Shown: in pieces, positions 39,399 through 50,844 of the stretch | Numbering within the stretch: the stretch's first letter is position 1 | Layout of the letters: each line of letters starts with the position of its first letter | Assembly (NCBI GenBank): GCA_029207755.1 | Contig: JARCOQ010000006.1 | Location: forward strand, 25,502,022 to 25,566,021 | DNA from: Chamaea fasciata | Taxonomy: Eukaryota > Chordata > Aves > Passeriformes > Sylviidae | Reading direction: 5' to 3' | Length of the DNA stretch: 64,000 nucleotides | Program-made: the position numbers and the translations under genes | Notes under the pieces: model-generated | The model's input: only the letters and a program-made list of their open reading frames with translations | Told to the model about the DNA's origin: nothing | Database searches by the model: none

Positions 39399-40515
39399 GG
39401 GGCCGCCACGCAGGGCCGGGCACGGCTGAAGATCAAGCTTGGCCATGCCACTTTTCACGTTAGGATCTGGACACCGGTATAGCTCTCCGCTGAAACTGTT
39501 TCTGCGAAATGGCAAGGTGTTACTAGACTGTCTGCTAGAGCAGATCTGTAGGAGAGCTGGCACAAAAAAAAATAAACCACAAAAAACAAACCAACAAACA
39601 AAAAAGGATATTAAATATACATATACTCACACCAGTGAGTGGAAGAAACAAAATCAGATACTAATACTTCCTGTCCCAGTGTATATTCCAGTCATCTCCA
39701 GGATGTTTTTCTAGGAAGAAGGTCAGCCCTCGCTCGCTCTCTCTCCTTCTTCCTGTCTCCCCAAATCATCAGTATTACAAAACAGGGAGTCTGCTTCATT
39801 TCAACCAAGTCTTCCACTTTACTGCCTAAGAGCAGTCTGATTTTATTTCAAAGATAAAAAAGTACCAATAAAACTGTATTAATATTTCCTTGGGAAACCA
39901 TGCCTTATTCTTTACAATAGTTACTATTTATTATGTGGTCTTTTCTGTTAAGCACTGATTGACAGATGAACAGAAAATTACTGCATATGCTTCTAAATTC
40001 TATGAATAAACACTACTGAACCTATTGATTCACCTAAGACTCCCATCCTGATGTTTTTGCCATCAGAAAACTCTACAGTGAGCTGTCCTCATGACTTAGG
40101 ACCATGGCCCATACCTCCAGAAAACATTTAGATGTGAGATCACTCAAACTCAAACCCCTCAACAGGAAAAAGGTATTCCTTCAATTGCTTTGCAACAGAG
40201 AGGTAACGCAGGACACATTTAACTCAGAAGCTGACCTTAGGCAGGGGCCAGCATTATATATACAAGAAAAATTCTAATAATATTGGGCAAATATAAGGAA
40301 CAACCACCTAGGACTATAACAGCAACTTCTGGCAACACAAAATCTTGAATCTTCAAAAGTCAGAAGTTGCCTGTGGACTATTGTTTCTATAAGCCCCAAC
40401 AGATCAAACCCTCACAAAGTTCTCCAAGCATTTATTTCCATACTTTCTAGTTTTCCCATTATCCTGTGACAGTAAGTTCCATAAGGTCTCCTTTTTCTTT
40501 AGCTTACTGTCTTAT

Positions 40516-40518
<3 letters not shown>

Positions 40519-40550
<32 letters not shown>
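40519..40550 (+). repeat. 32-A homopolymer
   Basis: An uninterrupted A run after CTTATAGT and before CCAACCCC. It could be the tail of a retroposed sequence, but no body or flanking duplication was recognised. Confidence 0.9.
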
Positions 40551-40552
<2 letters not shown>

Positions 40553-41304
40553 AACCCCAACAAGCGGCAACTCTTCATATGATGAAAAACATTGAGTAAC
40601 TTCTATTCGCCTAGACACTCAGAATGGTCTGAATATTCACCACAACAACGTACTCATAAACCAGATGTTTTCCAGAAGGAAAACAGTGTCTCCCTTCTAT
40701 TTAGAGCCTCCCCACATCTAAGTCTTTCCACGTCTCTACTGGTCTGGTTGCCTGCTGTTTGCCTTTTCCAATTCTATTGTTATCTTTCTGAAATTACACA
40801 CCAACGTACCAAAGTTTTCCATTTTATTCTTCATAGACTTCATGATGAGGGCTCTCATGGAGACAGAATTCTAACTGCAGCAAAGCACCAGGTCCTTATT
40901 TTGGTGGCAACAGTAGCTGAAAGTCCAGCATGGTGTTTGATAGAGTTCGCATTGCTTCCCACTCTCCAGCATTTTTTTGCATCTATTGACACAGTCATTG
41001 AAGCATTTTATCACTTTCTCCACTATGAAACCTTTATGTGATTCCCAGCTATTCTTTTCAGGCAGCTCAATCTGTATTAGCAGAAATGTTAGTACTTGAC
41101 TGTTTTCTGTTTTCCCTGATCAGAAAACACTGTATGTCTGTAAGAGTCCAACAGCAGCCCTCTCCGCTCTGGAGCCTAGCCATTCATTCTTACTTTTCCT
41201 TCTTTTAACGAATGCATAGTCTGTGAGAAGAGTGTCTGAAAGACTTCTCAGTGAAGGCTCCTGTTAACATTTTGAAAAGCCAAGTATGTTGTATTAACCA
41301 GCAT

Positions 41305-41410
41305 TTTCACTGTCTCCTTCAAAGAACTTTCTAATAAATTTGTGAGGCATTGCTTCCCCTCGTAAAATGGAAATAAACTACTTAATCTCTTCTTTATTGT
41401 ATCATTCATT
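41305..41410 (-). mobile_element. Possible ancient CR1/L3-like LINE relic
   Basis: CTCCTTCAAAGAACTTTCTA followed by AATTTGTGAGGCATTGCTTC resembles, in antisense, a conserved stretch of old CR1/L3 reverse-transcriptase sequence. The match is short and from memory, so this is tentative. Confidence 0.3.
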
Positions 41411-44169
41411 CCTATTTACCCACTAATCTATTCTTTGCTAGAATTTCTGCAAAGAACTTCCTTCTGCCTCAAGGACTTCTTAAATAACTGATGTAATATG
41501 CGCCATATTTCATTCCCCTCCAGTTAGTAACTCAGCAACATCTTACTTGTGTTAGTTTCAAGTGTTGACTGAATACCATATGGTCACAATATTTATTATT
41601 TCTCTTATTAATGTCTTTTATTGAAGCTGTGGTCCACCTGTAAAGCAAATCCAGCACTAGGGATACTAGCATCAAACCAAAAACTTAACAGCTATGTGAA
41701 TGCCAGTCCAAATGTGCTCACAGAGTTTTGTCTGGTTGGCTTTGAACTGGCAGCCTCTATGTCATATGACATACCATTTATCTTCTACTGAACTGCATAG
41801 AATCAGCATAAGTCCAAGATATGTATGCTTACTAAATGAACAGAAATGCATTCACCTCCCCACATTTGAACCAGATGAAACTTGTACTGATGGATGATCC
41901 GCTAGTGTGCATTGATGATGAGAGAACATCAGCTTCACACTTCATTTGGAGGTTAATTTCCTTCTGATATGCTTAAAAGGCTCAAACCTCCATTCTACAT
42001 GGGTTCAAAAGTGATCAGGTCAATTCATGGGAGGACGAATGAATGCTCAAGACACCCTGCAGATCACTGGAATCTGCTACTACATAGTGTTCAAGTGTCT
42101 CAGCATGCCAGCCCTAGTTTATTCTTCTTCAGGCATGTGCTAATGTTCACAGATGGATTCAGACACTAAGCAAGAGAGAAATAATTTGATCTACCACCAA
42201 TCTGATGTGGTCTTAAAGTTTTACTTGTCCCAAAAAAACCCCATTTTTACTCCAACAGAATATTCCAGTTTCACTGTTCCAAAACTCCTATCTCCCAGTT
42301 ATATCTCACTGTCCTCCACATCAGAATATGTAAGAACTTCTGTGAACATCAGACCATGTTCGGTGTTACCTTAGGGTTCTCTCCATGAAACAAGCTTAGT
42401 GGAAAACAAGAGAACAAAGAGACTAAAGAATGAGTATAAGGAGTTAATTTGACACATGGCTTCTGGACACTTAAAAATATATGTATATATCTATATTTTT
42501 TAACTTTTTTTTTAATCTACATACAGAATTAAGACAATGTCCCCGTGAATACACATAAGCAGAACACTTTAAAGTGGAATCAAAGACTGCAAGGTTATTG
42601 ATAAGTAACATACTATCTCCGGATGGTTTTGTTTTTTGTGCAAAGTATCCCATTTTGGGAGGGGATTTTTTTTGTTGTTGTTGTGGGGATTTTTTTAAGA
42701 AATCTGGTATTTCAAACTTGGTATTTGAACACCTTTTGTCCTCTTCTCTTTACACAGAAAATACTATGTCACAATAGAATTCCAAGTAGTCACACCTATC
42801 GAATATACATGCAGCCATGTTGGAATGAACTGCCCTTACCAGAGTAGGACACATACTTGCGAAGTCCTGAAAGTGCCTCTCTGTATAATACCAAACCTCA
42901 AATACCTGAAAGATCAGAAATCCAGACCTAAGGCTGTCCTGTGTCACTGCAGTGCTGTCCCTGCATTAACACTGTAGTAGGGAAAAATATCACGTGCCAT
43001 GCACACACATCTGCATGTTGCATATGCATGTTATACGCATCTTGAAAGAGATCACTTCAACATGGTAAAAAAGGCAAAAGGGCTTTCCACTTTTTCATCT
43101 GTATTTCCTGAAATTTCAGGTATCTCAAATACGATGATGAAAATATTTGTAGTGTAGCACACTATGCTTTCTTGCTGTTCCTTGGCACAGTGATATTTTG
43201 CCAAGTTGCCAAAAAAAGTAAATAAGGGAACCACTAATAGGATTAAAGTGTGCATTTAAATACATTTATTCCAAGTCTGGGATGCAGGGGGAGAAAAAGA
43301 GAGAAATCTACATAAGAAAAATCAATTAGCAAACAGAACCTGCAAAAAGCCTGCACCAATTCCACAGATGACCACCACAGGCCATTCAAATGGCCTATGA
43401 AGTCACTATAGTTTAGGAGAGAGAAGAAAATACTGATAAATCAGTGATTCACATTAATTTTTCTCTACGACCTTATTCGTAAGTTTTGCTTTGTGCTCTG
43501 GTGGGATTAAGAAGAAAGGAAGGAATGATAAGCGGTTCCAGAGAAACGGATTCGTTTCAATATGGTACCACTGTGTTTCAGTTATTAGCAAAGCAGTATC
43601 AGGGGATCCTTCACTACCACTCACATGATGAATCAATAACATTTACTATGACAAAATGCACCTACTTTCATAGTCAAATAAAAAAACTAAGTCCTGACCT
43701 CAGTTAATTGTTGTTACTCTCCCTCAAAAACGCCAACTTTATTGCTGCATAGAAAAACTGTTTCAAATTAGAGAATTTATGCATTAAGACAGAAGAAGTT
43801 GTAACTGCAATTACATCCCAAGATTAGGAATGTTCTTGCCACATACATAGTTTTAAAGAAGCACAGAACATACAAACTACAGAGTTAGTGCAGTAACTCA
43901 TTTCCAGCCTTGGTAAGCCTGATTGTCACCAACTGAAGAATGTATTGTAAGTATTCATACTGAGAGAATTTACTGCATCTTCCTTAAGAGGTTGAACAAA
44001 TGTTCTGAGAAGAAACTTGTTAATTGCAACATGGAATGTACACAACAAAATAAATTATCAAAAGGGACACATTCCTTAGACCTCACAGAAGCACACTGGG
44101 GAGCATGCCAATAGTATGCTCTGTAGTTTTTGGGCCAGAACCATGGAACCAAATAAAATATAAACTTAC

Positions 44170-44622
44170 TTTTTTTCTGATCCATTTTTTGTGACACAGA
44201 TGGTTGGGTAGGACTTAATATTGGCAGAGTATTCATCCTCTCTGTGTTGTTAAAAGAAGCATCTGTAGACCACAATGTCACCTCCTCTGCAGTGGCAAAC
44301 AGCCGGGTGTTGTCTTCAGAGCCCGCTGCCAAAGCAGCGTCAGAGGCAGGCAGATGACTGAGCACTGTGGCTTGAGTTGGGGTACCAAAGGAATTTTCCT
44401 GGAAAGACTCTCTAAATGTATTTGAGTTCTTGTTCATTTGGCCAATGTGGGATAAAGGCGTGGTGGTCCAGGAAGAGGGCTGTGTGCTGAGATCCACTGT
44501 GGGATCAGTCTTGGAACTATTTTCAATCATACTTGGCAAAAGATCATGAGACATTTCAAAGTCACCATTAACTGTGAGGCCCTCACTTCCATTTGAATAA
44601 AAGCATGTTTTTTCTAACACTC
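44170..44622 (-). CDS. CORIN: CORIN exon 3: extracellular stem
   Basis: This exon has 453 nt: two bases completing a Gly codon with exon 2, 150 full codons, then one base. The acceptor is CTTTACTGCAG after an unusually long T tract (18 T); the donor is A|GTAAGT. The product starts Gly-Val-Leu-Glu-Lys and keeps Ser-Asn-Gly-Ser-Glu, aligning with the human juxtamembrane stem. A Trp-Ser-Thr-Asp-Ala-Ser motif further on matches the human Trp-Thr-Thr-Asp-Ala-Ser. Ser plus Thr make up 40 of 150 residues, with three N-glycosylation sequons (Asn-Gly-Ser, Asn-Ser-Ser, Asn-Asn-Thr). The stem links the membrane anchor to frizzled domain 1; in human corin this region is O-glycosylated and shed by metalloprotease. 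The human exon encodes about 67 residues (recalled), so this one is more than twice as long, and it has a Cys six residues in that human corin lacks there. Confidence 0.92.
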
Positions 44623-45829
44623 CTGCAGTAAAGAGAAAAAAAAAAAAAAAAAACCAAACAAAATTACCATCACCTGGAAGAATAAGTGTTACCAATTTGT
44701 TCTGGAAAGTTCATAATAAATATAATGACACAGATTTAGAAACTATTTTAATTTCAAAATTAAAATTAAAGACAGCTAAATTTAAGAATTCTATCTAGCA
44801 ACAAAATAACAGCAGCACATAAAACATGGCTGCTGAAGGATAAATAGGGAAACAAATGCTTCCATAAGCTTAAAATATTTTAAATTGTATTTATAGTGTG
44901 TCACCAAATACTTACAGTTTTTTATAACTACAGAGTGCAATTTCAAGGAACTCCAACATGCATTCATTCTATCATTGTGTTAACAAGATGGACAAAGCTT
45001 TTTTTTCTCCTTTTAAATTGCATCATCTCTTGTTTTCATAGTACCACCATCTTCAGAAATCCAATTCTGAAGCCTTAAGGGAATCAATACATTTTTAATA
45101 TATTCCATGTTCACGGATTTGCGAAATGGAAAGAGGTACTATTTTCTCTATAGAAGATTATGTAATTTAACTACACTGCTAAATATGTGCCCCTGAGTTC
45201 TTTGTCATTATTCTTGATACTGGATTTTAAATACGCGGTTATTGTCTAAAATTTTAGTCACTTGCTGGATTTATTTTCTGATCATTTATTATATTATAGA
45301 CAAAACCAGACTTTTCTTAGTGCATATGCTGAATAGCTGCAAGTAACTACAACTCACAAATCAAAACAGCTGCATAACAGTGAGTAGATGTATCCCACAA
45401 GTATTGGGAATTCAAACTACATTGTAAGAGAATTGATCTTTAACCTATTAATCCAAATAATAAAGAAGGCATCTTAAATATGTATAGAACATATAACTTA
45501 GTTATGTATAATAAAAACGACAAATACTATCTCAAATTCTTTAACCAAATGTGTTAGTACTATATTTAATGCTAGAGGAGAAGCACCACTCTGTATTACA
45601 ATATAAGAAATTTTTGGTAAATAGCAAAACTATTTTTGTCACTGGCAGGTCATGTAAAAGAGCTTAACATTCATAAAAAACACAGTTCATCTAGACTTGA
45701 TTTTAAAAAAATAATTGAAATTGATAAAAAAAAAATTAAAAGGAATCATTGAAACATAAAGTCTCCCAAATGTTTCTAAGTACCTTGGCAACAATTGATG
45801 ATTTTAATAACTTTTCCTCATATTCATTA

Positions 45830-45917
45830 GATCCTTCATTAGCTGCTTGGAACAGATGAACCCCAAATGGCAGGGGGGTTGGAATTAGATGATCTTCCTA
45901 TGATTCTGTGACTCCTA
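45830..45917 (+). mobile_element. Short CR1 LINE tail
   Basis: About 90 bp ending GGGGTTGGAATTAGATGATC, then TTCCTATGATTCTGTGACTCC, the usual CR1 3' end with its ATTCTGTGA-type terminus in plus orientation. Confidence 0.75.
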
Positions 45918-48778
45918 AGTCCACAAAACACCCACCATCATTTCTCCCAGACCTTATTTTCATTTTGGCTATTGCATTTACCAAAACGGCTGGTTGCACC
46001 ATCACTCTCAGCTAGGTCTTGTTCACCCTCCACTACCCCAGGCCCTGTCCCTAGACAAACTCACCCCTCTGCCAACTCCAGGCACCACACAGAGCCCAAG
46101 AGGGTATCCTGAGCCCATTCCCATTACTGAATTCCTTTTCTCACTTCTCCATGCACTCTGCTGCTAGAATAAATCAGTTAACTGGTCTGAAATTCAAGGC
46201 CTCGGCAGGTGGAAACGTTTATTAATCACAGCTACAAGTAACTAAAAATGCCAGGAGACTCCAACTGAAGTGACTTTGTGTTGGAAAGCTTTATAGGTAA
46301 GTGAGAAGAAAGAACTGGAATAGCTGAGAAGGGGCAGTGTCAGCATTTCCTTTTTTACTGAGTAACCTTTAACTACAGCAAATGCAAACAGCAAGAAAAA
46401 CTGGTGAAATTTCTGAAATATAATGAGTTGCAATGAAAAAGTTACCATTTGAGATTTACCTCATTTATCCAGGCTGGATTGTTTTGGCTCCAGTGTCACT
46501 AACTGCAAGTAAATCTTTATGTCTAACTTTTACTGGAAAAACCCAGGGGAACTTTATATAAATGTTAAGGTTTCTGGTTTTCCACCAGCAGATGTTCGTA
46601 TATCACTGGGGTTTGGAGGAATTTACTGTGTGTATTTTACAGAAGCAACTAAAAATCTCCCACCCGCAAATTATTTAAGCAGCATTTTTTTGTTGTTTTT
46701 TGAGTCCTCTGGTCAAAACAAAGGGGAAGTGCATTTTCACAAATAGGGACTAATACTAATATGATTTGCTAAAGTCTGAGGAAGAGTGAGTGAGTGGTTG
46801 TGCCCAGAAATTGTGCTCACTTAAATGTGGCTTTATTTGGATGCCAGATATTTGCGTTCAAACAAAGCGCTGAATCTCTAGAATTCAGAAGCCTACTTTG
46901 TTTCAAGTTTCAAACTTAACTAGGTTTGGTTTTATTTTTCTTTGCCATTTTCAAAAAGTTAAAATAAGCTTTTTTAACTTCTTTGGGAAAGTGCATAGTA
47001 TCTTTCCATAATTCAAGAATAGCTTAAGGTATTTTTTTCACATTCTCTCTCCTCCTCCCTAGACTCGTCTCTTCTCTTCCACTCAGCATAAAAATAGAAA
47101 AAGGCTGTAAAACGTTGGTCCCAAAGAGCGACTAATACAGATTTAAAATTAAAGTTAAAATGATTAGCTATTTCTATATCACTCAACAGAATACAAGGCA
47201 ATACATTACAAGACAGGTAAACTCTTGAGAGATGTTTGAAAACCCCCTTTGGAGGGATACAGCGGTCAAATAAATACTGTGAAGCAAAATATTGAGGCTA
47301 CCCACTGGATTCTATCATCTTCTCACTCAGATTCATTTCATTCTTTTTCTGGAACAACAAAAAATAGCTATGTCTATCACTGCCATGAAGCCATTTACTT
47401 CTTTCATTGAGATCCCCAAATACTTGTTTGCTTCTTCAACCCATCTTTCCAACAGCAGTATTTTTTGTTCTATTTTTACAGTCTCCTAGTGATAGCAACT
47501 CCTCTTAACAGGGACCACATAATGACCCTCTTCAACACAAAAGGACTTCCTAATTGTATCATCACCACTGACAATGACCAGTATTAAAATTCTTTTTAAC
47601 ATTTTTTCCCTCCAAAATAACATCAGCCTAGTTCAGGTATATATGCACTTGAGGGAGGCAGGTATGGGCCCTGGCATTCCCCACTTGCTAGCTCTAGATG
47701 ACAACTCTCTTTCCACTCAGTTTGTAAGAGTTTTAGGTCACCTTCCTGAGTCACCTCTTTCTTCTCCCACATTTTTCCCCTATCCTCTCCTTTCACCAAT
47801 GCACCATAGAGAATTTAGGCACTTTACTCCAGGCTGCAGAATCCACTCTCTGTGCTGGGCTCCCACTTGCTTTAATTTTCATCCTTACCCCCACCCTTAC
47901 CCTAAAAACACGATTGTATATTTAAATCTTAAATTAAGCTTACTGGGTATGTTTTTATAGCCTCTGTATTTAAATTTCAAAATCAGTTCTTTCTTAATCT
48001 CCTCAGTAAAGAGAAATTAATTACTCTCCATCAATGTTTGCTGACACGCAGCGCATACAGAACACGCATGTTATTGACGTATACAGGCACGCTATATCCA
48101 ACTATTCTTCAAACTTGAGTTCATACAGATCTGTAGATCGCAAATCACAAGCCAGATTCATTAGTTGAGAAATGGATGTAACCATTTTCGATTTATGTCT
48201 CCATCTACAGCTGGGCATGTCCAGATGACAGAAGCATACAGTATGCTGGCCTTCATTGTGCTTGGGACAAAACAGAGCTACTGGGACCAGACTCATTAAT
48301 TTCAAAGCAGTGTTTTCCAGCAGTTCTAATGATCATTTTCAGTTGCTGTTCACTTTGGGGAATTCATGTTTTGCTAAAATATGAACAGTTTTTTAAAAAT
48401 CAACAGTTTACTTAAAAATGGACAGTTAAGAGATCCAATAAATAGTCACACTGTTCAAGCTAGTAAATTGAGATCCTGGCAGTTAAAACTGTGGAAGTTT
48501 TCTAGCTGTTCAGAGCAGGAAAGCTCAAAAAGACCAAGTCTGTTTAAAAGCTCATGAAACGGAGCAAAGCAGCGCAACAAAGTATGGGTAATGAATGAGG
48601 CAGTTGGAAATAAAATAAAGCACTGCTTAACTACTACAACTGGCCTGCACATATGATCTGAGATTTCTCCTACAGGAGACCCATGACTCTGCATTCTGGA
48701 GAAATGGGCACATTACTGATACTATGAAGGTCCCATAGTATACCAAACAACTGCAAATCAGTTATGCTGCAGTAATAG

Positions 48779-48836
48779 TCTTTCTTTCTTTCTTTCTCAT
48801 TCTTTCTCTTTCTTTTTCTTTCTTTCTTCCTTCCTG
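48779..48836 (+). repeat. TTTC-rich microsatellite
   Basis: TTTCTTTCTTTC units with several interruptions, ending TTCCTTCC. Pyrimidine-rich on the plus strand. Confidence 0.9.
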
Positions 48837-50699
48837 CCATTGAATAATTTTTATTAGCCAGTCAGTACTATCAACTTATTTCTTACACTGTAAGACTTCA
48901 TACCAATATTAGAATTCAGTTATTAACAACCTGAAATGAAGTACTATTTTGGATATAGCATATTCTTAGTTACTGTAACAGACTATATTCTGTTACACAC
49001 ACTTTAAATGTCCACAGCATTAGTTCATCGAATTCTGGTCATCAAATATATTTGCTTCTAGGCTATTAATGCATAGAAAATGAAAGCTGCTGAGAAGAAT
49101 AGTAAATTATAAAATGTTAATTCAAAAGCTGCTTCAGAAGGGACCTTTGCCAGTTTGACATGGGTTATTAACACCAAGCCTTATTTTTACCCTACAGTAA
49201 CTACATTGACTTAAGAGGAGATGGTCACAATTTTTGCTATGTAAGTAGGATCAGAACAGGCTCCATTTCCCAGAGGATTTCATACATTTTAATGGCAGGT
49301 CGATACATGCCTGAGGAAGAGACTGAGTAGAACTGATGTAAACACACCTGCTTTTTTTTATCTGTTTTCTCACCAAAGAATTAAAATCTAGGGCAGAGGA
49401 TATGAAAGATACAAATGGAATGCTAAATATAAGGAAAGCAAATTTAACGGCCTCATATTTCCTAATTGCAAGACTTCCTCGATCTTAATCCATTTCAGAT
49501 TGTTCTTAGTTCAGAGGTACAACCCAAGACTTACCTGTCAATCATAACATTCACTAGCTTTGGGGATTTTTTTTTTACTTCCTTAACTTAAACTAAATGA
49601 AAAGAACAGGCCTATGTCATGCTGCATATCAGTTGCACAGACTGAATTGAGAAAACAGACTTAAATTGTCCTGATTTTGACAGTGCTTTTGAGACATGTT
49701 TAGTTTTTTCCTATGCTGGCTAACTGTTTGACTGTTTGATGTGTATTGAAATTAGAGTTTTTAAAATAGGAAAATAGATTTATATCTGTATTCCTGGATA
49801 CTGGATACATTACCCCACTTATTTCAGATGTGCTTCTGAAGTGCCTAAGGAAGCTCAATTAGAAAATATTCTCACAAACAAAAGAAAAAGGAAAAAACCC
49901 AAAAACACTGAGCACTGAAAGCAATTTTTTAAAACTTTGTTTCTGAAAAAATAATGCTTTAACCTAGTATTACTGTCTTCTTCATTTTGTACTTGAAACA
50001 ATTTAATAATATGTCAGCTTCTCTGAAAGTAACAAAGGGAAGACTTCTTAAAAAATTTATGGTAATAAATTAGCACATTTTAATAATGAAAAACATACAC
50101 ACAAAATTACTTAACAGACTAAGCCATTATGAAATGTTATACCCCTTGAGCCAGTTTCCACAAAACATATTTGGGGTTCTGCACTGATATATATTGTGTA
50201 TGTAGAAAAAATGAACATAATGTCCTTTAGTTAAACAGTAATATTTTGTATGCTGTTCATAAAGATTTGTGGCCATTTACAAATTAAATTTCACCTGAAA
50301 ATAAGAATCAGGTTTGCATATAAATGTATGACATGAACAGATAAATATTCCATCCCACTGACAGTGATCTAAAATTATAACAAAGGTATATTTTGTACTT
50401 GTACAATGGCTGCTGAAAACTATTGACATGTTCAAGATAATGTGTTCCTCAAAAATCTACCTCAAGAAAATCATAAGAGGTTTCCTCATCAATACTTTAA
50501 ACATGTTTTAAGGATACAAATCTAAATAGCAGATTTATTTCTCTGCAACAAACTAGTTAGTCACCAGGTAGATTAATTTTTTAGGTAGGGTGCTAAGATA
50601 TATGTCTAATGTCCACGGTTCTATTAGCACTTGAGATTGTGGTCTTAGTTTTGGTCTGTTTAATCAAAAAAGTGTCTCCTTAACTTAAAAAGCACTCAC

Positions 50700-50844
50700 C
50701 TACAAAGGTAAGCAGGATCACCAGCAAAAGGATAAGGGCACAGATGCATGGAATCAATATCAGGAGCAAAAGTCGAAGGAACTTGGCAGAAGCCAGTTTC
50801 TGAGAGCAACCATCCCCCATATTATCCTCATCTGTTCCTAAGAC
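50700..50844 (-). CDS. CORIN: CORIN exon 2: cytoplasmic tail and transmembrane anchor
   Basis: This exon encodes 48 codons plus one base. The acceptor is TTTTTCAG and the donor is GTAG|GTGAGT, so it enters in phase 0 and leaves in phase 1. The product begins Val-Leu-Gly-Thr-Asp-Glu-Asp-Asn-Met-Gly, continues through Gly-Cys-Ser-Gln-Lys-Leu-Ala, and then has about 26 hydrophobic residues including Ile-Pro-Cys-Ile-Cys-Ala-Leu. This matches the membrane-proximal tail and signal-anchor segment of human corin very closely. Corin is a type II membrane protease that activates pro-atrial natriuretic peptide at the cardiomyocyte surface, so this segment orients the protein with its C-terminus outside. 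The human Asp-Asp-Asn-Asn tail motif reads Asp-Glu-Asp-Asn here, with Met following. Identification is near certain. Confidence 0.95.

Larger units (their letters stand above)
27005..44169 (-). other. CORIN: CORIN intron 3
   Basis: This 17.2-kb intron separates the stem and frizzled 1 exons. From right to left it contains a weak ancient CR1-like stretch near 41.3 kb, a 32-A tract at 40.52 kb, the GC-rich minisatellite island at 39.0-39.4 kb, a CR1 relic at 36.5 kb, a 34-bp tandem duplication at 35.66 kb and an LTR at about 28.8-29.7 kb. The remainder, including 29.8-35.6 kb, shows no recognisable feature. Confidence 0.85.
44623..50699 (-). other. CORIN: CORIN intron 2
   Basis: This 6.1-kb intron lies between the transmembrane and stem exons, with GT-AG ends. 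It contains a short CR1 tail at about 45.83-45.92 kb and a TTTC-rich microsatellite at 48.78 kb. The rest is AT-rich sequence in which I see no gene, RNA gene or structured repeat. Confidence 0.85.

Noticed and set aside
38955..39482. Arg/Pro/Ala-rich frames of up to 148 codons over the GC island
   Set aside because: The 10-bp period opens every frame on both strands; the composition is that of a minisatellite.
40592..41041. 149-codon plus-strand frame
   Set aside because: No recognisable domain, no splice context, and it lies antisense in a CORIN intron next to a possible old repeat.
43970..44169. Extension of the stem exon frame past 44170
   Set aside because: A good GTAAGT donor ends the exon, the phase fits exon 4 exactly, and similarity to corin stops there.
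47880..47912. CCCTTACCCTAA as an interstitial telomere repeat
   Set aside because: Only about two imperfect units; too short to be more than chance.
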